Shown here: positions 1 through 8,840 of the stretch, piece after piece | How the letters are laid out: each line of letters starts with the position of its first letter | Position numbering within the stretch: the first letter of the stretch is position 1 | NCBI GenBank assembly: GCA_002304505.1 | Contig: NCEH01000064.1 | Location: 1 to 34,432, forward strand | Direction of reading: 5' to 3' | Origin: Rhizobiales bacterium 32-66-11 | Lineage (GTDB): Bacteria > Pseudomonadota > Alphaproteobacteria > Rhizobiales > Xanthobacteraceae | DNA length: 34,432 nt | The notes under the pieces: model-generated | What the model saw: the letters and a program-made list of their open reading frames with translations, nothing else | Told to the model about the DNA's origin: nothing | The model's database searches: none | Program-made: the position numbers and the translations under genes

Positions 1-298
1 GCCCTTGTGCGCGCTCGATGAGCTCCATGCGCTCGCGCAGCACGCCGCGCTGGAAGTCCAGCGCGTGGTCGATCTTGGCCATGAAGTGGCGGTGGTGCAT
101 CAGCAGGGTGCCGTCCACCCCGGCGGCGCTGCGCACGGCCCAGCGCTGCTCGGCCTCTTGCGCGTAGGACTGCAGCTGGTCCATCTGGTCCTGCGCGATC
201 TGCAGTTCGCGCTGCATCTGCCCGAGCGCGCCGAGCGCCTCGTCGCGGCGTTTTTCCGCGATTTCAACCACCTTGTTGAGCGTCTGGATCGTGGTCAT
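1..298 (-). CDS. fliJ: Flagellar export chaperone FliJ, 5' part only
   Basis: Soluble component of the flagellar type III export apparatus that works with the FliI ATPase. The 99 readable codons begin [20 protein letters not shown] and continue as charged, heptad-rich helix with many E, Q and R, as expected of the FliJ coiled coil. The gene runs off the left edge, so the C-terminal part is missing. Its ATG (298-296) overlaps the TGA of fliI in an ATGA arrangement, the usual fliI-fliJ order. Identification rests on the helical character and the position directly after fliI. The residue pattern looks betaproteobacterial, unlike everything right of about 1465. Confidence 0.85.
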   Translation of the reverse strand, partial: MTTIQTLNKVVEIAEKRRDEALGALGQMQRELQIAQDQMDQLQSYAQEAEQRWAVRSAAGVDGTLLMHHRHFMAKIDHALDFQRGVLRERMELIERAQG

Positions 299-1464
299 GC
301 CTGCTTGCCTTCATAGGGGTTGTGGTTCGGACGTGACTGGCGTTGGGCGTTGCCCGGTTTGTCTTCCTGCAAGGCGGTCTGCAGCTGCTGCAGGCTCTCC
401 GGCAGGGTGGCGGCCTCGTTCATGTCCTGCATCAAGAAGCGCTGCAGGGCCGGGTAGAGCACGATGGCGCGGTCGGTTTCCGGGTCGCTGCCGGGCACGT
501 AGGCGCCGAGCTGGATCAGGTCGCGGCTCTTGATGTAGCGCGAGAACGCGCCACGGAACTTGCGGGCCAGGTCCAGGTGCACCGCACCGGCCACGTTGTG
601 CATCACGCGCGAGGCCGAGGCCTCCACGTCGATGGCGGGGAAGTGGCCTGACTCGGCGAGCGAGCGCGACAAGACGATGTGGCCGTCCAGGATCGCGCGG
701 GCCGCATCGGCGATCGGGTCCTGCTGGTCGTCGCCCTCGGAGAGCACGGTGTAGAAGGCGGTGATCGAGCCCACGCCGTTCAAGCCGTTGCCGCTGCGCT
801 CCACCAGCTGCGGCAGCTTGGCAAAACACGAGGGCGGGTAACCCTTGGTGGCCGGGGGCTCGCCGATGGCCAAGGCGATCTCGCGCTGGGCCATGGCGTA
901 GCGGGTGAGCGAGTCCATGAGCAAGAGCACATCGAGCCCGTCGTCGCGAAAGCGCTCGGCAATCGCCGTGGCGTAGGCGGCGCCCTGCATGCGAACCAGC
1001 GGTGGCGCGTCGGCTGGAGCCGCCACCACCACCGAGCGCTTGCGGCCTTCCACACCCAGGATGTCTTCGATGAATTCCTTCACCTCGCGGCCGCGCTCGC
1101 CGATCAGCCCGACCACGATCACGTCGGCCTTGGTGTAACGCGCCATCATGCCCAGCAGCACGCTCTTGCCCACGCCGGAGCCCGCAAACAGGCCGATGCG
1201 CTGGCCGCGGCCCACGGTGAGCAAGGCGTTGATCGCGCGCACGCCGGTGTCCAGCGGGGTACGCACCGGGTCGCGGTCCATGGCATTGAGGGGTGCGCGG
1301 TCCATCGGCTCGATGTCCACGTCGGTGATCGGGCCCATGTGGTCCATGGGGTTGCCGTGCGAGTCGACCACCCGGCCCAGCAGGCCCTTGCCCAGCGGCA
1401 GGCGCAGCGTGCCGCGGTCGTCGGGCGAGGGCGGTTTGTTGGTGTGGCCCACGCGCGGCGCCAA
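295..1464 (-). CDS. fliI: Flagellum-specific ATP synthase FliI, N-terminally truncated at a chimeric junction
   Basis: Cytoplasmic ATPase of the flagellar export apparatus, related to the F1 beta subunit. Visible are the P-loop [13 protein letters not shown], the Walker B region [20 protein letters not shown] and the family stretch [19 protein letters not shown]. The C-terminus is complete and overlaps fliJ by ATGA. About 389 codons are open, but a full FliI has about 440-480 residues. The N-terminal beta-barrel domain is missing, because the reading frame ends where the DNA changes to rdgB. The TTG at 1464 is only the first possible initiator after the break, not a credible start. Sequence flavour is betaproteobacterial (Comamonadaceae-like), so I regard it as foreign to the rest of the window. 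Confidence 0.9.
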   Translation of the reverse strand: MAPRVGHTNKPPSPDDRGTLRLPLGKGLLGRVVDSHGNPMDHMGPITDVDIEPMDRAPLNAMDRDPVRTPLDTGVRAINALLTVGRGQRIGLFAGSGVGKSVLLGMMARYTKADVIVVGLIGERGREVKEFIEDILGVEGRKRSVVVAAPADAPPLVRMQGAAYATAIAERFRDDGLDVLLLMDSLTRYAMAQREIALAIGEPPATKGYPPSCFAKLPQLVERSGNGLNGVGSITAFYTVLSEGDDQQDPIADAARAILDGHIVLSRSLAESGHFPAIDVEASASRVMHNVAGAVHLDLARKFRGAFSRYIKSRDLIQLGAYVPGSDPETDRAIVLYPALQRFLMQDMNEAATLPESLQQLQTALQEDKPGNAQRQSRPNHNPYEGKQA

Positions 1465-1465
1465 G
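1451..1465. other. Chimeric junction between fliI and rdgB
   Basis: To the left the minus strand encodes FliI up to residues before the conserved [11 protein letters not shown] segment. To the right the plus strand encodes the RdgB hallmark GFGYDPMF, beginning at 1466. Both genes are truncated at the same point and lie in opposite orientation. The bases around 1453-1462 are a simple GC run, so the exact breakpoint cannot be fixed. No transposase, target-site duplication or att-like repeat is visible, which favours an assembly or library chimera over a natural rearrangement. Confidence 0.75.
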
Positions 1466-1624
1466 GGGTTCGGCTATGATCCCATGTTCGTGCCCGAAGG
1501 CCATACCCGCACGTTCGCGGAAATGAGCGCGGAGGAAAAGCATTCCATGCCGCCGCTCGGCTTCGGCCTCTCCCATCGCGCCCGCGCCTTCCGCCAATTG
1601 GCGCAGGCATGCCTGGAGGCATGA
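1454..1624 (+). CDS. rdgB: RdgB/HAM1 non-canonical purine NTP pyrophosphatase, C-terminal fragment
   Basis: RdgB hydrolyses dITP, XTP and similar nucleotides to monophosphates and keeps them out of DNA. Only the last ~55 codons are present: [20 protein letters not shown], then [11 protein letters not shown] and SHRARAF. These are the conserved C-terminal substrate-binding segments of the family. The full protein is about 200 residues, so roughly 70 percent is absent, cut at the junction with fliI. The gene ends with TGA at 1622-1624 inside the start region of hemW, matching the common alphaproteobacterial order rdgB-hemW. Non-functional as it stands here. Confidence 0.85.
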   Translation, partial: RGAKGFGYDPMFVPEGHTRTFAEMSAEEKHSMPPLGFGLSHRARAFRQLAQACLEA

Positions 1625-2859
1625 CCACGGCCCCTGTTCTTCCTTCTGTCCCGGCGCCGAGCGCTGCAACCCCTCTCCCGCAAGCCGGAGGAGAAGCAGA
1701 GCGCGCGGGTGAAAACACCGCCGGCGGTTTCGGTGTTTATGTGCATTGGCCCTTCTGCCTTGCCAAATGCCCCTATTGCGACTTCAACAGCCATGTGCGC
1801 CAGTCGCCGCCCGACCAGGCGCGCTTCATCGCCGCTTTCCGGCAAGAGATCGCTCATATGCGCGCCCTCACCGGGCCGCGCGAAGCGGGCACGGTGTTTT
1901 TCGGCGGCGGCACCCCCTCGCTCATGGCGCCGGCCACGGTGGCGGCGATCCTGGAGGCGGTGAATGCCGCCTGGCCGCTCGCCGCCGGTGCCGAAATCAC
2001 GCTGGAAGCCAATCCCACCAGCGTCGAAGCCGAGCGGTTTCGCGGCTATCGCGCGGCCGGTATCAACCGAGTCTCGCTCGGCGTGCAGGCGCTGGACGAT
2101 GCCGAGCTTAAAGCCCTCGGCCGCATGCATTCCGTGGACGAGGCGCTGGCGGCGGTGGCGATCGCGCGCCATGCGTTCGAGCGGGTGTCGTTCGACCTCA
2201 TCTATGCCCGCCCGCGCCAGAAGCCGGAAGACTGGGCGCGCGAGCTGAAGCGCGCGATTGCGGAAGGGTGCGAGCATCTCTCGCTGTACCAGCTCACCAT
2301 CGAGCCGGGCACCATGTTCGAGAAGCTCTATTCCGCCGGCAAGCTGCTGATCCCCGACGACGATCATGCCCGCGCGCTCTGGGATGTCACGCAGGAGATC
2401 ACTGCGCAGGCCGGCCTTCCGGCTTATGAGATTTCCAACCACGCCCGGCCGGGCGCCGAGGCGCGGCACAATCTCGTCTATTGGCGCTATGGCACCTATG
2501 CCGGCATCGGCCCCGGCGCCCATGGGCGGCTTGCCGTGAACGGCGCGCGCCGCGCCACCTTCACGCAGAAGCAGCCGGAGACATGGCTGGCGCTGGTGGA
2601 GGCGAACGGCCACGGCATCGTGTCCGACGAGACGCTGGCGCGCGCCGAACAGGCCGACGAACTCCTCCTCATGGGGCTGCGCCTCGCGGAAGGCGTTGAC
2701 CTTGTCCGATACGCAAGGCTCGCCGGGCACGCCATTCCCGAAAGTCGCATCGCGCCATTGGAAGCGGATGGCCTGGTGAAGCGCACCGGCGACCGCCTCG
2801 CCGCGACCCCGGCCGGCTTCCCGGTGCTGAACGCCATCATCGCGGCGCTCGCGGACTAA
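1621..2859 (+). CDS. hemW: HemW-like radical SAM protein (heme chaperone, CPDH-related)
   Basis: Radical SAM protein of the HemN/HemW family. HemW binds heme and is thought to deliver it to respiratory enzymes; it lacks proven coproporphyrinogen dehydrogenase activity. The [4Fe-4S] motif CLAKCPYC (Cys46, 50, 53 from this start) follows VYVHWPF, the HemW form with CxxxCxxC. Further family marks are FFGGGTPS, the ITLEANPT segment and GIGPGAHG. The length of 412 aa is slightly above usual because the first ~36 residues are a low-complexity, Ala/Pro-rich extension. The ATG at 1621 overlaps the rdgB stop (ATGA). An in-frame ATG at 1609 is an alternative, and there is no good Shine-Dalgarno for either. 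Confidence 0.9.
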   Translation: MTTAPVLPSVPAPSAATPLPQAGGEAERAGENTAGGFGVYVHWPFCLAKCPYCDFNSHVRQSPPDQARFIAAFRQEIAHMRALTGPREAGTVFFGGGTPSLMAPATVAAILEAVNAAWPLAAGAEITLEANPTSVEAERFRGYRAAGINRVSLGVQALDDAELKALGRMHSVDEALAAVAIARHAFERVSFDLIYARPRQKPEDWARELKRAIAEGCEHLSLYQLTIEPGTMFEKLYSAGKLLIPDDDHARALWDVTQEITAQAGLPAYEISNHARPGAEARHNLVYWRYGTYAGIGPGAHGRLAVNGARRATFTQKQPETWLALVEANGHGIVSDETLARAEQADELLLMGLRLAEGVDLVRYARLAGHAIPESRIAPLEADGLVKRTGDRLAATPAGFPVLNAIIAALAD

Positions 2860-2927
2860 AGCGCTTTTGAGCGAAGTGGACACCGGTTCGCGTGAAAAAA
2901 CGCGCGGACCCAAAGAGATAGAGCGCT
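2860..2927. repeat. Rhizobiales-type intergenic repeat between convergent genes
   Basis: The gap between hemW and the next, convergent gene is almost entirely one element, bounded by AGCGCT at 2860-2865 and again at 2922-2927. It contains AGCGAAGTGGACACCGGTTC followed by a CGCGT/ACGCG hairpin (2889-2893 and 2900-2904) around an A-run. From memory, the segment with GAAGTGGACACCGGTTCGCG is a widespread intergenic element in Rhizobiales genomes; this could not be verified here. It may also act as a transcription barrier between the two converging genes. Confidence 0.6.
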
Positions 2928-3576
2928 ATTTCGGGAAGAAAGCCTCGGGAATCTCGAAGTCGCCGATCAGCTTAATCCCCGCCCGCTCGAAAAAATCCGA
3001 GCCGAGCACGCTCACGGGGTCCCCGTCGCAGGCGATGTCGGCAAGCCCCTTGCCGTCCTTTTCGACCGCGACGCCCGCGAGCGCCAACGGGCCGCCCTTG
3101 GGATTCCATTTCCCGATGGCGGTGAAAACCGTATAGCGGAACGGCGTCTTCTCGAAGCGGAACCAGGCGCCGCCCCCGCCGGCGAACATCAGCCGGCCGG
3201 CGGTAAAAGCCTGGGCGGGTGGAACCGCGGGATCGGGATAGGTGAGCTCCACCCGTCCCGGCCGGCCATAGCGATACAGCACGAGGCCACTGCCGGCATC
3301 AAGATCCCCGGACGCGCAGATCGAGACCGTGCGCGCACCGGCCGGACAGGAAAAGATCACCGCCTCGTCCGGGTGGCACAATGTTCCGGCGGGCGCAGCG
3401 GCAGCGGGCGTCAGGGCGGCGGGCATCAGCGTCGCGGCGGTTAATACCGCCAGACCCAGAGCGGCGATGGACAGCGCGCGGGCAAAGGCGAAGACACCGA
3501 TCCTCGCGCAGGAAGGCCGCCCGCCATGGAACGGGCGCGGCCGGAACACGGGGTCGCAGGCCAGTCCAGATGTCAT
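2926..3576 (-). CDS. Secreted protein of unknown function
   Basis: Not recognised as a named family. The N-terminus carries an Arg-containing stretch followed by a long hydrophobic run (AFARALSIAALGLAVLTAATL) ending in Ala/Pro, which looks like a signal peptide preceded by ~25 extra residues. The mature part of about 155 residues starts near GTLCHPDEAVIFSCPAGAR. It has four cysteines (in CHPDEA, FSCPAG, SICASG and ADIACDG) that could form two disulfides, and it is probably a periplasmic beta-rich protein. I start at the ATG at 3576; a GTG at 3582 is also in frame, and the true start may lie further in. It lies downstream of csoR on the same strand with a 71-bp gap, so co-transcription is possible but unproven. 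Confidence 0.65.
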   Translation of the reverse strand: MTSGLACDPVFRPRPFHGGRPSCARIGVFAFARALSIAALGLAVLTAATLMPAALTPAAAAPAGTLCHPDEAVIFSCPAGARTVSICASGDLDAGSGLVLYRYGRPGRVELTYPDPAVPPAQAFTAGRLMFAGGGGAWFRFEKTPFRYTVFTAIGKWNPKGGPLALAGVAVEKDGKGLADIACDGDPVSVLGSDFFERAGIKLIGDFEIPEAFFPK

Positions 3577-3647
3577 GGGCACCCCCGTCGAATCAGCGCA
3601 CGGATCATATCATCGGGGTGTCGCCGCCGGCAGTGGCGGGCCAAAGG

Positions 3648-3932
3648 TCAACGCTCGCTGCGGGCGATCACATCCATCAGCTCGGCGACTTTCTTGCGCT
3701 GTTCGTCCGCATCGCCGGAGCGGATCGCATGCTCGACGCAATGCGCGACATGATCGCGCAGCACTTCTTCTTCCGCCCGTCGCAGGGCCGCGCGCACGGC
3801 GGAGATCTGGGTAATGAGGTCGATGCAATAGCGATCCTCCTCCACCATGCGGGAAATGCCGCGCACCTGCCCCTCGATGCGGTTGAGACGTTTCAGGACG
3901 GAGGATTTTGCCGGATCGCGCATGCTTGCCAT
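3648..3932 (-). CDS. csoR: CsoR/RcnR-family copper-sensing repressor
   Basis: Small all-helical DUF156-family repressor of 94 aa. These tetramers bind DNA in the metal-free form and release it when Cu(I) is coordinated. The CsoR ligand set is visible: Cys in [13 protein letters not shown], and His and Cys in [11 protein letters not shown]. The helix [18 protein letters not shown] is the family signature. It is divergent from the copper ATPase gene, with two GC-rich dyads between them. The start ATG at 3932 is the first base of the proximal dyad, and the Shine-Dalgarno AGGGG lies inside that dyad, so binding there would also shut off csoR itself. An in-frame ATG at 3923 is an alternative. Nickel or formaldehyde sensors of the same fold are less likely given the neighbour. 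Confidence 0.9.
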   Translation of the reverse strand: MASMRDPAKSSVLKRLNRIEGQVRGISRMVEEDRYCIDLITQISAVRAALRRAEEEVLRDHVAHCVEHAIRSGDADEQRKKVAELMDVIARSER

Positions 3933-3950
3933 ATACCCCTGGCGGGTATA
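3932..3950. promoter_or_regulatory. Putative CsoR operator, csoR-proximal
   Basis: TATACCCCTGGCGGGTATA is an imperfect dyad with 7-bp arms (TATACCC and GGGTATA) around a 5-bp centre. The C-tract/G-tract flanked by TA matches the known style of CsoR operators. It covers the csoR ribosome binding site, consistent with autorepression. Confidence 0.7.
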
Positions 3951-3966
3951 AACAACAAGATATAGA

Positions 3967-3982
3967 TACCCCCTGGGGGTTA
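3967..3982. promoter_or_regulatory. Putative CsoR operator, copA-proximal
   Basis: TACCCCCTGGGGGTTA contains a perfect 13-bp palindrome (ACCCCCTGGGGGT, 3968-3980). It lies 76 bp upstream of the copper ATPase start and about 35 bp, centre to centre, from the csoR-proximal dyad. The pair suggests that one repressor controls both divergent transcripts. Confidence 0.7.
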
Positions 3983-4057
3983 TTTCGCACAGTCAATTCG
4001 CGTTTTTCTGAGCGAGCGCAAAGACTGCTGCGCGCGCGGAGACGCAATGAGGCGATC

Positions 4058-6544
4058 ATGGCACACGATCCACACGCCCCTTCTCCAGCCTCCCCCGCCG
4101 GCACAGAACCGGCCGCAAGCTGCTGCGGCGGCCCGGCGCCGCTGAACATGCCGGAAAAGCCTGCGACTGCAAGCTGTTGCGACGCCGCCAAGGGCGCGGC
4201 GCCGGCTGCGGCGGGGCACGATCACACCAGCCACGATCCTTCCACCTGCGGCCATTCCCACATGGCCAAGGACCCGGTCTGCGGCATGGATGTGGACCCC
4301 CACACCGCCAAGCATCGCGCGGACCACAATGGCCAGCCGTTCTATTTCTGCTGCGCCGGCTGCAAGACCAAGTTCGAGGCCGATCCCGAGCGCTATCTTG
4401 CCGGAACGGCAGCCCCCGCCGCGCCGGTGCCGGAGGGCACGGTGTTCACCTGCCCCATGCATCCGGAGATCCGCCAGATCGGCCCCGGCGCCTGCCCCAT
4501 CTGCGGCATGGCGCTGGAACCGGACCTGGTGACGCTGGACGACGGACCTAACGCAGAACTCATTGATATGTCTCGGCGCTTCTGGATCGGCCTCGCGCTG
4601 ACTGTGCCGGTGTTCGTGCTGGAAATGGGCCAGCACCTGTTCGGCCTGCATCTGCTGGCGCAGCAGACCTCGAATTTTGTCCAGCTCGTCCTGGCGGCTC
4701 CAGTGGTGCTTTGGTGCGGCCTACCCTTCTTCGAGCGCGGCGCCGCCTCGGTGCGGAGCGGGCACCTCAATATGTTCACGCTGATCGCCCTCGGCACCGG
4801 CGTGGCGTTCCTCTACAGCCTTGTCGGCACCTTCGCACCCGGCCTGTTTCCCCAATCTTTCCAGACACATGATGGTGCGGTTCCGGTCTATTTCGAGGCC
4901 GCCGCCGTGATCACGGTTCTGGTGCTGCTGGGCCAGGTGCTGGAATTGCGGGCGCGCGACCAGACCTCCGGCGCCATCAAGGCCCTGCTCGGCCTTGCCC
5001 CGAAAACCGCCCGCCGCCTCAATGCCGACGGCACGGAAGAGGATGTGGCGCTCGACCTCGTGCACCCCGGCGACCGCCTGCGGGTGCGCCCCGGCGAGAA
5101 GGTGCCGGTGGATGGCACGGTAGACGAAGGCCGCAGCAGTCTGGATGAATCCCTGATTACGGGCGAATCTCTGCCGATTTCCAAGGAAGTTGGCGACACC
5201 GTCATCGCCGGCACGCTGAATGTCAGCGGCGGTATCGTGATGCGCGCCGAAAAAGTGGGCCGCGAGACCCTGCTCGCCCAGATCGTGCAGATGGTCGCCC
5301 AGGCCCAGCGCTCGCGTGCGCCGATCCAGCGCCTCGCCGATCAGGTCTCCGGCTGGTTCGTGCCGGCGGTCATCACCGCCGCCCTGGTCGCCTTCGGCGT
5401 CTGGTTTCTGGTCGGTCCCGAGCCGCGGCTGACCTTCGCGCTGATGGCTGGGGTGTCGGTGCTGATCATCGCCTGCCCCTGCGCCCTCGGGCTCGCCACC
5501 CCCATGTCGATCATGGTCGGCGTCGGGCGGGGCGCGCAGGCGGGCATCCTCATCAAGAGCGCGGAAGCGCTCGAGCGGCTGGAGAAGGTCGACACTCTGG
5601 TGGCGGACAAGACCGGCACCCTTACCGAAGGCAAGCCCAAGCTCACCGCGGTGCGCGCCCTGGGCCGCACCGAGGACGAGGTATTGCGCCTCGCCGCGAG
5701 CCTGGAGCGGCCGAGCGAACACCCGCTCGCCGCTGCCATCGTCGCCGGCGCAAAGGCGCGCGGCCTCGCCCTGAGCGAGCCGGCGGGCTTCGACAGTCCC
5801 GTGGGCAAAGGCGTGATCGGCACCGTGGCGGGCGAAACCGTGCTGGTGGGCCATGCCGCCTTCCTGGCCGAGCATGGCATCCCAAGCGACGCCCTTGCGG
5901 GCGAAGCCGAAGCGCTGCGCAGCGAGGGGGCGAGCGTGGTGCTGGTTGCCGCCGGCGGGGCCGCCATCGGCCTGATCGCGGTCGCCGATCCCATCAAGGC
6001 GAGCACGCCCGCGGCACTCGCGGCCCTGAAGGCGGACGGCATCCGCGTCATCATGCTCACGGGCGACAATCGCGCCACCGCCCAGGCGGTCGCCGACCGG
6101 CTCGGCCTGACCGAGGTGGAGGCCGAGGTGCTGCCCAAGGACAAGGCGGCGCTGATCTCCCGCCTGCGCGCCGAGGGCCGGGTGGTCGCCATGGCCGGGG
6201 ACGGGGTGAATGATGCGCCTGCGCTTGCCGCCGCCGATGTGGGCATCGCCATGGGCACGGGCACCGACGTCGCCATGGAAAGCGCCGGCATCACTTTGCT
6301 GAAGGGCGATCTCGCGGGCATCGCCGATGCCCGATCCCTCTCGCGGGCGACCATGGCCAATATCCGCCGCAACCTGTTCTTCGCCTTCGTTTACAATGCG
6401 GCGGGCGTGCCGATTGCGGCCGGGGTGCTCTATCCCGTGCTTGGCCTGCTGCTCTCGCCCATGGTGGCGGCGGCCGCCATGGCACTCTCCTCGGTCAGCG
6501 TCATCGGCAACGCTTTGCTGCTGCGCCGCTGGCGGCCGAGCTAA
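4058..6544 (+). CDS. copA: Copper-exporting P1B-type ATPase with YHS and heavy-metal-binding N-terminus
   Basis: Inner-membrane P-type ATPase that pumps copper out of the cytoplasm. From the ATG at 4058 (TGAGG five bases upstream) it has 828 aa. The N-terminus has two CC pairs (22-23, 40-41) and a His cluster (GHDHTSHD). A YHS domain follows (about 71-114, KDPVCGMDV and FYFCCAGC), then a small metal-binding domain TCPMHPEI...CPICGM (about 131-151). There is no classical GMTCxxC HMA domain. The core shows the membrane motif CPC (473-475), the phosphorylation motif DKTGT (Asp517), the HP motif of the nucleotide domain (555-556) and GDGVND (714-719). The frame is open upstream to 3908, but that part overlaps the operators and csoR. 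Copper specificity is inferred from CPC and the divergent csoR; silver is possible. Confidence 0.92.
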   Translation: MAHDPHAPSPASPAGTEPAASCCGGPAPLNMPEKPATASCCDAAKGAAPAAAGHDHTSHDPSTCGHSHMAKDPVCGMDVDPHTAKHRADHNGQPFYFCCAGCKTKFEADPERYLAGTAAPAAPVPEGTVFTCPMHPEIRQIGPGACPICGMALEPDLVTLDDGPNAELIDMSRRFWIGLALTVPVFVLEMGQHLFGLHLLAQQTSNFVQLVLAAPVVLWCGLPFFERGAASVRSGHLNMFTLIALGTGVAFLYSLVGTFAPGLFPQSFQTHDGAVPVYFEAAAVITVLVLLGQVLELRARDQTSGAIKALLGLAPKTARRLNADGTEEDVALDLVHPGDRLRVRPGEKVPVDGTVDEGRSSLDESLITGESLPISKEVGDTVIAGTLNVSGGIVMRAEKVGRETLLAQIVQMVAQAQRSRAPIQRLADQVSGWFVPAVITAALVAFGVWFLVGPEPRLTFALMAGVSVLIIACPCALGLATPMSIMVGVGRGAQAGILIKSAEALERLEKVDTLVADKTGTLTEGKPKLTAVRALGRTEDEVLRLAASLERPSEHPLAAAIVAGAKARGLALSEPAGFDSPVGKGVIGTVAGETVLVGHAAFLAEHGIPSDALAGEAEALRSEGASVVLVAAGGAAIGLIAVADPIKASTPAALAALKADGIRVIMLTGDNRATAQAVADRLGLTEVEAEVLPKDKAALISRLRAEGRVVAMAGDGVNDAPALAAADVGIAMGTGTDVAMESAGITLLKGDLAGIADARSLSRATMANIRRNLFFAFVYNAAGVPIAAGVLYPVLGLLLSPMVAAAAMALSSVSVIGNALLLRRWRPS

Positions 6545-6627
6545 CAGGAGCGACATTCGGCGGTGCGGGCGCATTGAAGGCGCGCGCGTCCCGTTCCATT
6601 GTGCGCGCGCAAAGGGAAGGCGGCCGC

Positions 6628-7470
6628 ATGGCGACGGCAGGGTCGGGGCACGACGAGGGCGCGGAACCGGCGGAACCCGTGCCGACCCTCGGGCAGCGGC
6701 TGCGCGCCGGCGGGCGCGGCGCCGGGCGAGCGCTGCATGCCGCCGGCAAGGCGGCGCTCGGCCTCGTGCTGCCGCCCACCTGCGTCGCGTGCGGCGCGAT
6801 CGTCCATGAGGCGGAAGGGCTGTGCGGGGGATGCTGGCGCCGTCTCGTCTTCGTGGAGCGGCCCTATTGCGAGCGGCTCGGCATTCCCTTCGCCTATGAG
6901 CAGCAGCAAGGCGACGGCGCGCCGCGCCTGTCCCTGGAAGCGGTCACCGACCCGCCGGCCTTCGACCGGGCGCGCGCGGCGGTGCTGTTCGGCGCCGTGT
7001 CGCGCGATCTCGTGCACGGCCTGAAATATGGCGACCGGCTCGATATGGCGGCCCCCATGGCCCGCCTGATGACCCGCGCAGCGGGCGAATTGCTGCGCGA
7101 GGCGGACCTGATCGTGCCGGTGCCGCTGCATCCCCTGCGGCTATGGCGGCGCCGCTTCAACCAGGCCGCCCTGCTCGCCCGCCGGATTTCCAAGGCGAGC
7201 GGGGTGCCGTGCCGCACCGACGTGCTTGCACGCACGCGCGCCACCCCTTCGCAGGTATCCTTCAACCGGGAGGAACGCCGCGCGAATGTTTCGGGCGCGT
7301 TTTGCGTGCCCGATTCGCTCCTGCACCATGTGGCCGGGCGGCGCATCGTGATTGTGGACGATGTCCTCACAACCGGGGCGACGTTGGATGCCTGCGCGAA
7401 GGCCTTGAGGTACGCAAAGGCCGTTCATATCGACGCCGTGACCTTCGCCAGGGTTGTCGAAGCCGGCTGA
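6628..7470 (+). CDS. comF: ComF-family phosphoribosyltransferase-like protein
   Basis: ComF proteins combine a zinc finger with a type I phosphoribosyltransferase fold and are linked to DNA uptake in transformable bacteria; in most alphaproteobacteria the role is unproven. From the ATG at 6628 (GGAAGG about seven bases upstream) the protein has 280 aa. It shows a four-Cys zinc knuckle, CVAC and CGGC (Cys52, 55, 66, 69), the segment YGDR, the conserved VPLHPLRLWRRRFNQA, and the PRPP-binding loop IVIVDDVLTTGAT (240-252). A longer frame is open from 6574 but lacks a better ribosome site. It is followed at 59 bp by grxC in the same direction, a common alphaproteobacterial pair. Confidence 0.88.
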   Translation: MATAGSGHDEGAEPAEPVPTLGQRLRAGGRGAGRALHAAGKAALGLVLPPTCVACGAIVHEAEGLCGGCWRRLVFVERPYCERLGIPFAYEQQQGDGAPRLSLEAVTDPPAFDRARAAVLFGAVSRDLVHGLKYGDRLDMAAPMARLMTRAAGELLREADLIVPVPLHPLRLWRRRFNQAALLARRISKASGVPCRTDVLARTRATPSQVSFNREERRANVSGAFCVPDSLLHHVAGRRIVIVDDVLTTGATLDACAKALRYAKAVHIDAVTFARVVEAG

Positions 7471-7529
7471 AGAGCCTTATTATGCAACAATTACGTGACG
7501 GCAGTTTGGTCCGTTGCGCAGAGGGCTGC

Positions 7530-7787
7530 ATGAAAACCATCGAAATCTACACCAAGAGCTGGTGCCCCTATTGCCATGCTGCCAAGGAGTTGCTGCGGCG
7601 AAAGGGTCTGACGTTCACCGAGATCGACGTAACCACGGACCCCACCGGACAAGAGGAAATGTCCCGGCGCGCCGGGGGACGCACCAGCGTTCCGCAGATC
7701 TTCATCGGCGACACCCATGTGGGCGGCTGCGACGATCTCTATGCCCTGGAAAGCGCCGGCGAACTCGACACGCTGATCGCGGCCTGA
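7530..7787 (+). CDS. grxC: Glutaredoxin 3
   Basis: Dithiol glutaredoxin of 85 aa that reduces disulfides and glutathione mixed disulfides using GSH. The start MKTIEIYTKSWCPYC has the active-site pair Cys12/Cys15. The cis-Pro loop TSVPQIFIG and the GSH-binding GGCDDL are in place. GAGGG sits about five bases before the ATG at 7530. The reading frame is open far upstream across comF, but only this start fits the family. The neighbours comF upstream and the nitrilase-family gene downstream are typical. Confidence 0.95.
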   Translation: MKTIEIYTKSWCPYCHAAKELLRRKGLTFTEIDVTTDPTGQEEMSRRAGGRTSVPQIFIGDTHVGGCDDLYALESAGELDTLIAA

Positions 7788-7955
7788 GCCGAACCGCGCG
7801 GGGGATCACCCGGCGGAGGGATTACCGGCGGAGGTCTGGCCGCTCCAGCGGACCCGCGCGGCCTTTATCCCTCGCGCGCGGCGGGACGAGCCTCTACACT
7901 CGACACCTCGAAATTTGCCACCCCATTTCCCTGTTGCGCGCCGCGAGCCGAAGCC

Positions 7956-8840
7956 ATGAGTGAGATCCAGAAGACCGAAACCCTACGCGTGGGCCTGGTT
8001 CAGTTGCGCTCCGGGCGCGAGGTCGCCGCCAACATCCAGACCGCCAGCGCGCTGATCCGCGAGGCCGCCCTGGCCGGCGCGCAATATGTGCAGACGCCGG
8101 AAACCACCAATCTCATGGAGCTGGACCGCACGCTCCTGTTCGAAAAGCTGCGCGAGGAAGAGGCGGACCTTGCCCTCGCCGCGTTCCGCGACCTGGCGCG
8201 CGAGCTGAAGATCCATCTGCATGTGGGTTCCCTGGCGCTGAAGATTTCCGACCAGCGCGCCGTCAACCGCGGCTTCCTGATCGCCCCCGACGGGGAGATC
8301 GCCGCCCGCTACGACAAGATCCACATGTTCGACGTGGACCTCGGCAATGGCGAGAGCTATCGCGAATCCAATTCCTACCGGCCCGGCGAGCGCGCCGTGA
8401 CGGCGTCGGTCGCCGGGGTCAAGGTCGGCCTTACCATCTGCTACGACCTGCGCTTTCCCCCGCTCTACCGGGCGCTGGCGGAGAGCGGCGCCGATGTGCT
8501 GACCGTGCCCGCGGCCTTCACCCGCCCCACCGGGGAAGCCCACTGGCATGTGCTGCTGCGCGCCCGCGCCATCGAGAATGGCGCCTATGTGCTCGCCGCC
8601 GCCCAGGGCGGGCGCCACGAGAACGGCCGCGAGACCTATGGCCATTCGCTGATCGTGGACCCGTGGGGCCGTGTGATCGCCGAGGGTGGCACCGACCCCG
8701 GCGTGATCCTCGCCGAAATCGACCTGAAGGAAGTCGCCGCCGCCCGCCGGCGCATTCCCTCGCTGCAACACGGCCGCCGGTTCGAAGTGGCCGACAGCGG
8801 CCAGGGCGGCCATCTCCATCTGGTCGGGGCCACGACGTGA
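7956..8840 (+). CDS. Carbon-nitrogen hydrolase, Nit1/deaminated glutathione amidase type
   Basis: Nitrilase-superfamily amidase of 294 aa. The Glu-Lys-Cys triad is visible as Glu49 (QTPETTN), Lys121 (RYDKIHMFDVDL) and Cys162 (TICYDLRFP). The KIHMFDVDL and CYDLRFPPLYR forms are those of the Nit1 branch, which hydrolyses deaminated glutathione in metabolite repair. An omega-amidase role is the main alternative. The ATG at 7956 lies after a 168-bp spacer that contains two copies of CCGGCGGAGG but no strong ribosome site. Its stop overlaps the GTG start of the DUF1178 gene (GTGA), so the two are likely translationally coupled. Confidence 0.88.
   Translation: MSEIQKTETLRVGLVQLRSGREVAANIQTASALIREAALAGAQYVQTPETTNLMELDRTLLFEKLREEEADLALAAFRDLARELKIHLHVGSLALKISDQRAVNRGFLIAPDGEIAARYDKIHMFDVDLGNGESYRESNSYRPGERAVTASVAGVKVGLTICYDLRFPPLYRALAESGADVLTVPAAFTRPTGEAHWHVLLRARAIENGAYVLAAAQGGRHENGRETYGHSLIVDPWGRVIAEGGTDPGVILAEIDLKEVAAARRRIPSLQHGRRFEVADSGQGGHLHLVGATT

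Noticed and set aside
4721..6574. 617-aa open frame on the minus strand opposite the copper ATPase
   Set aside because: Antisense shadow; the composition mirrors the reverse complement of the ATPase and no family features are visible.
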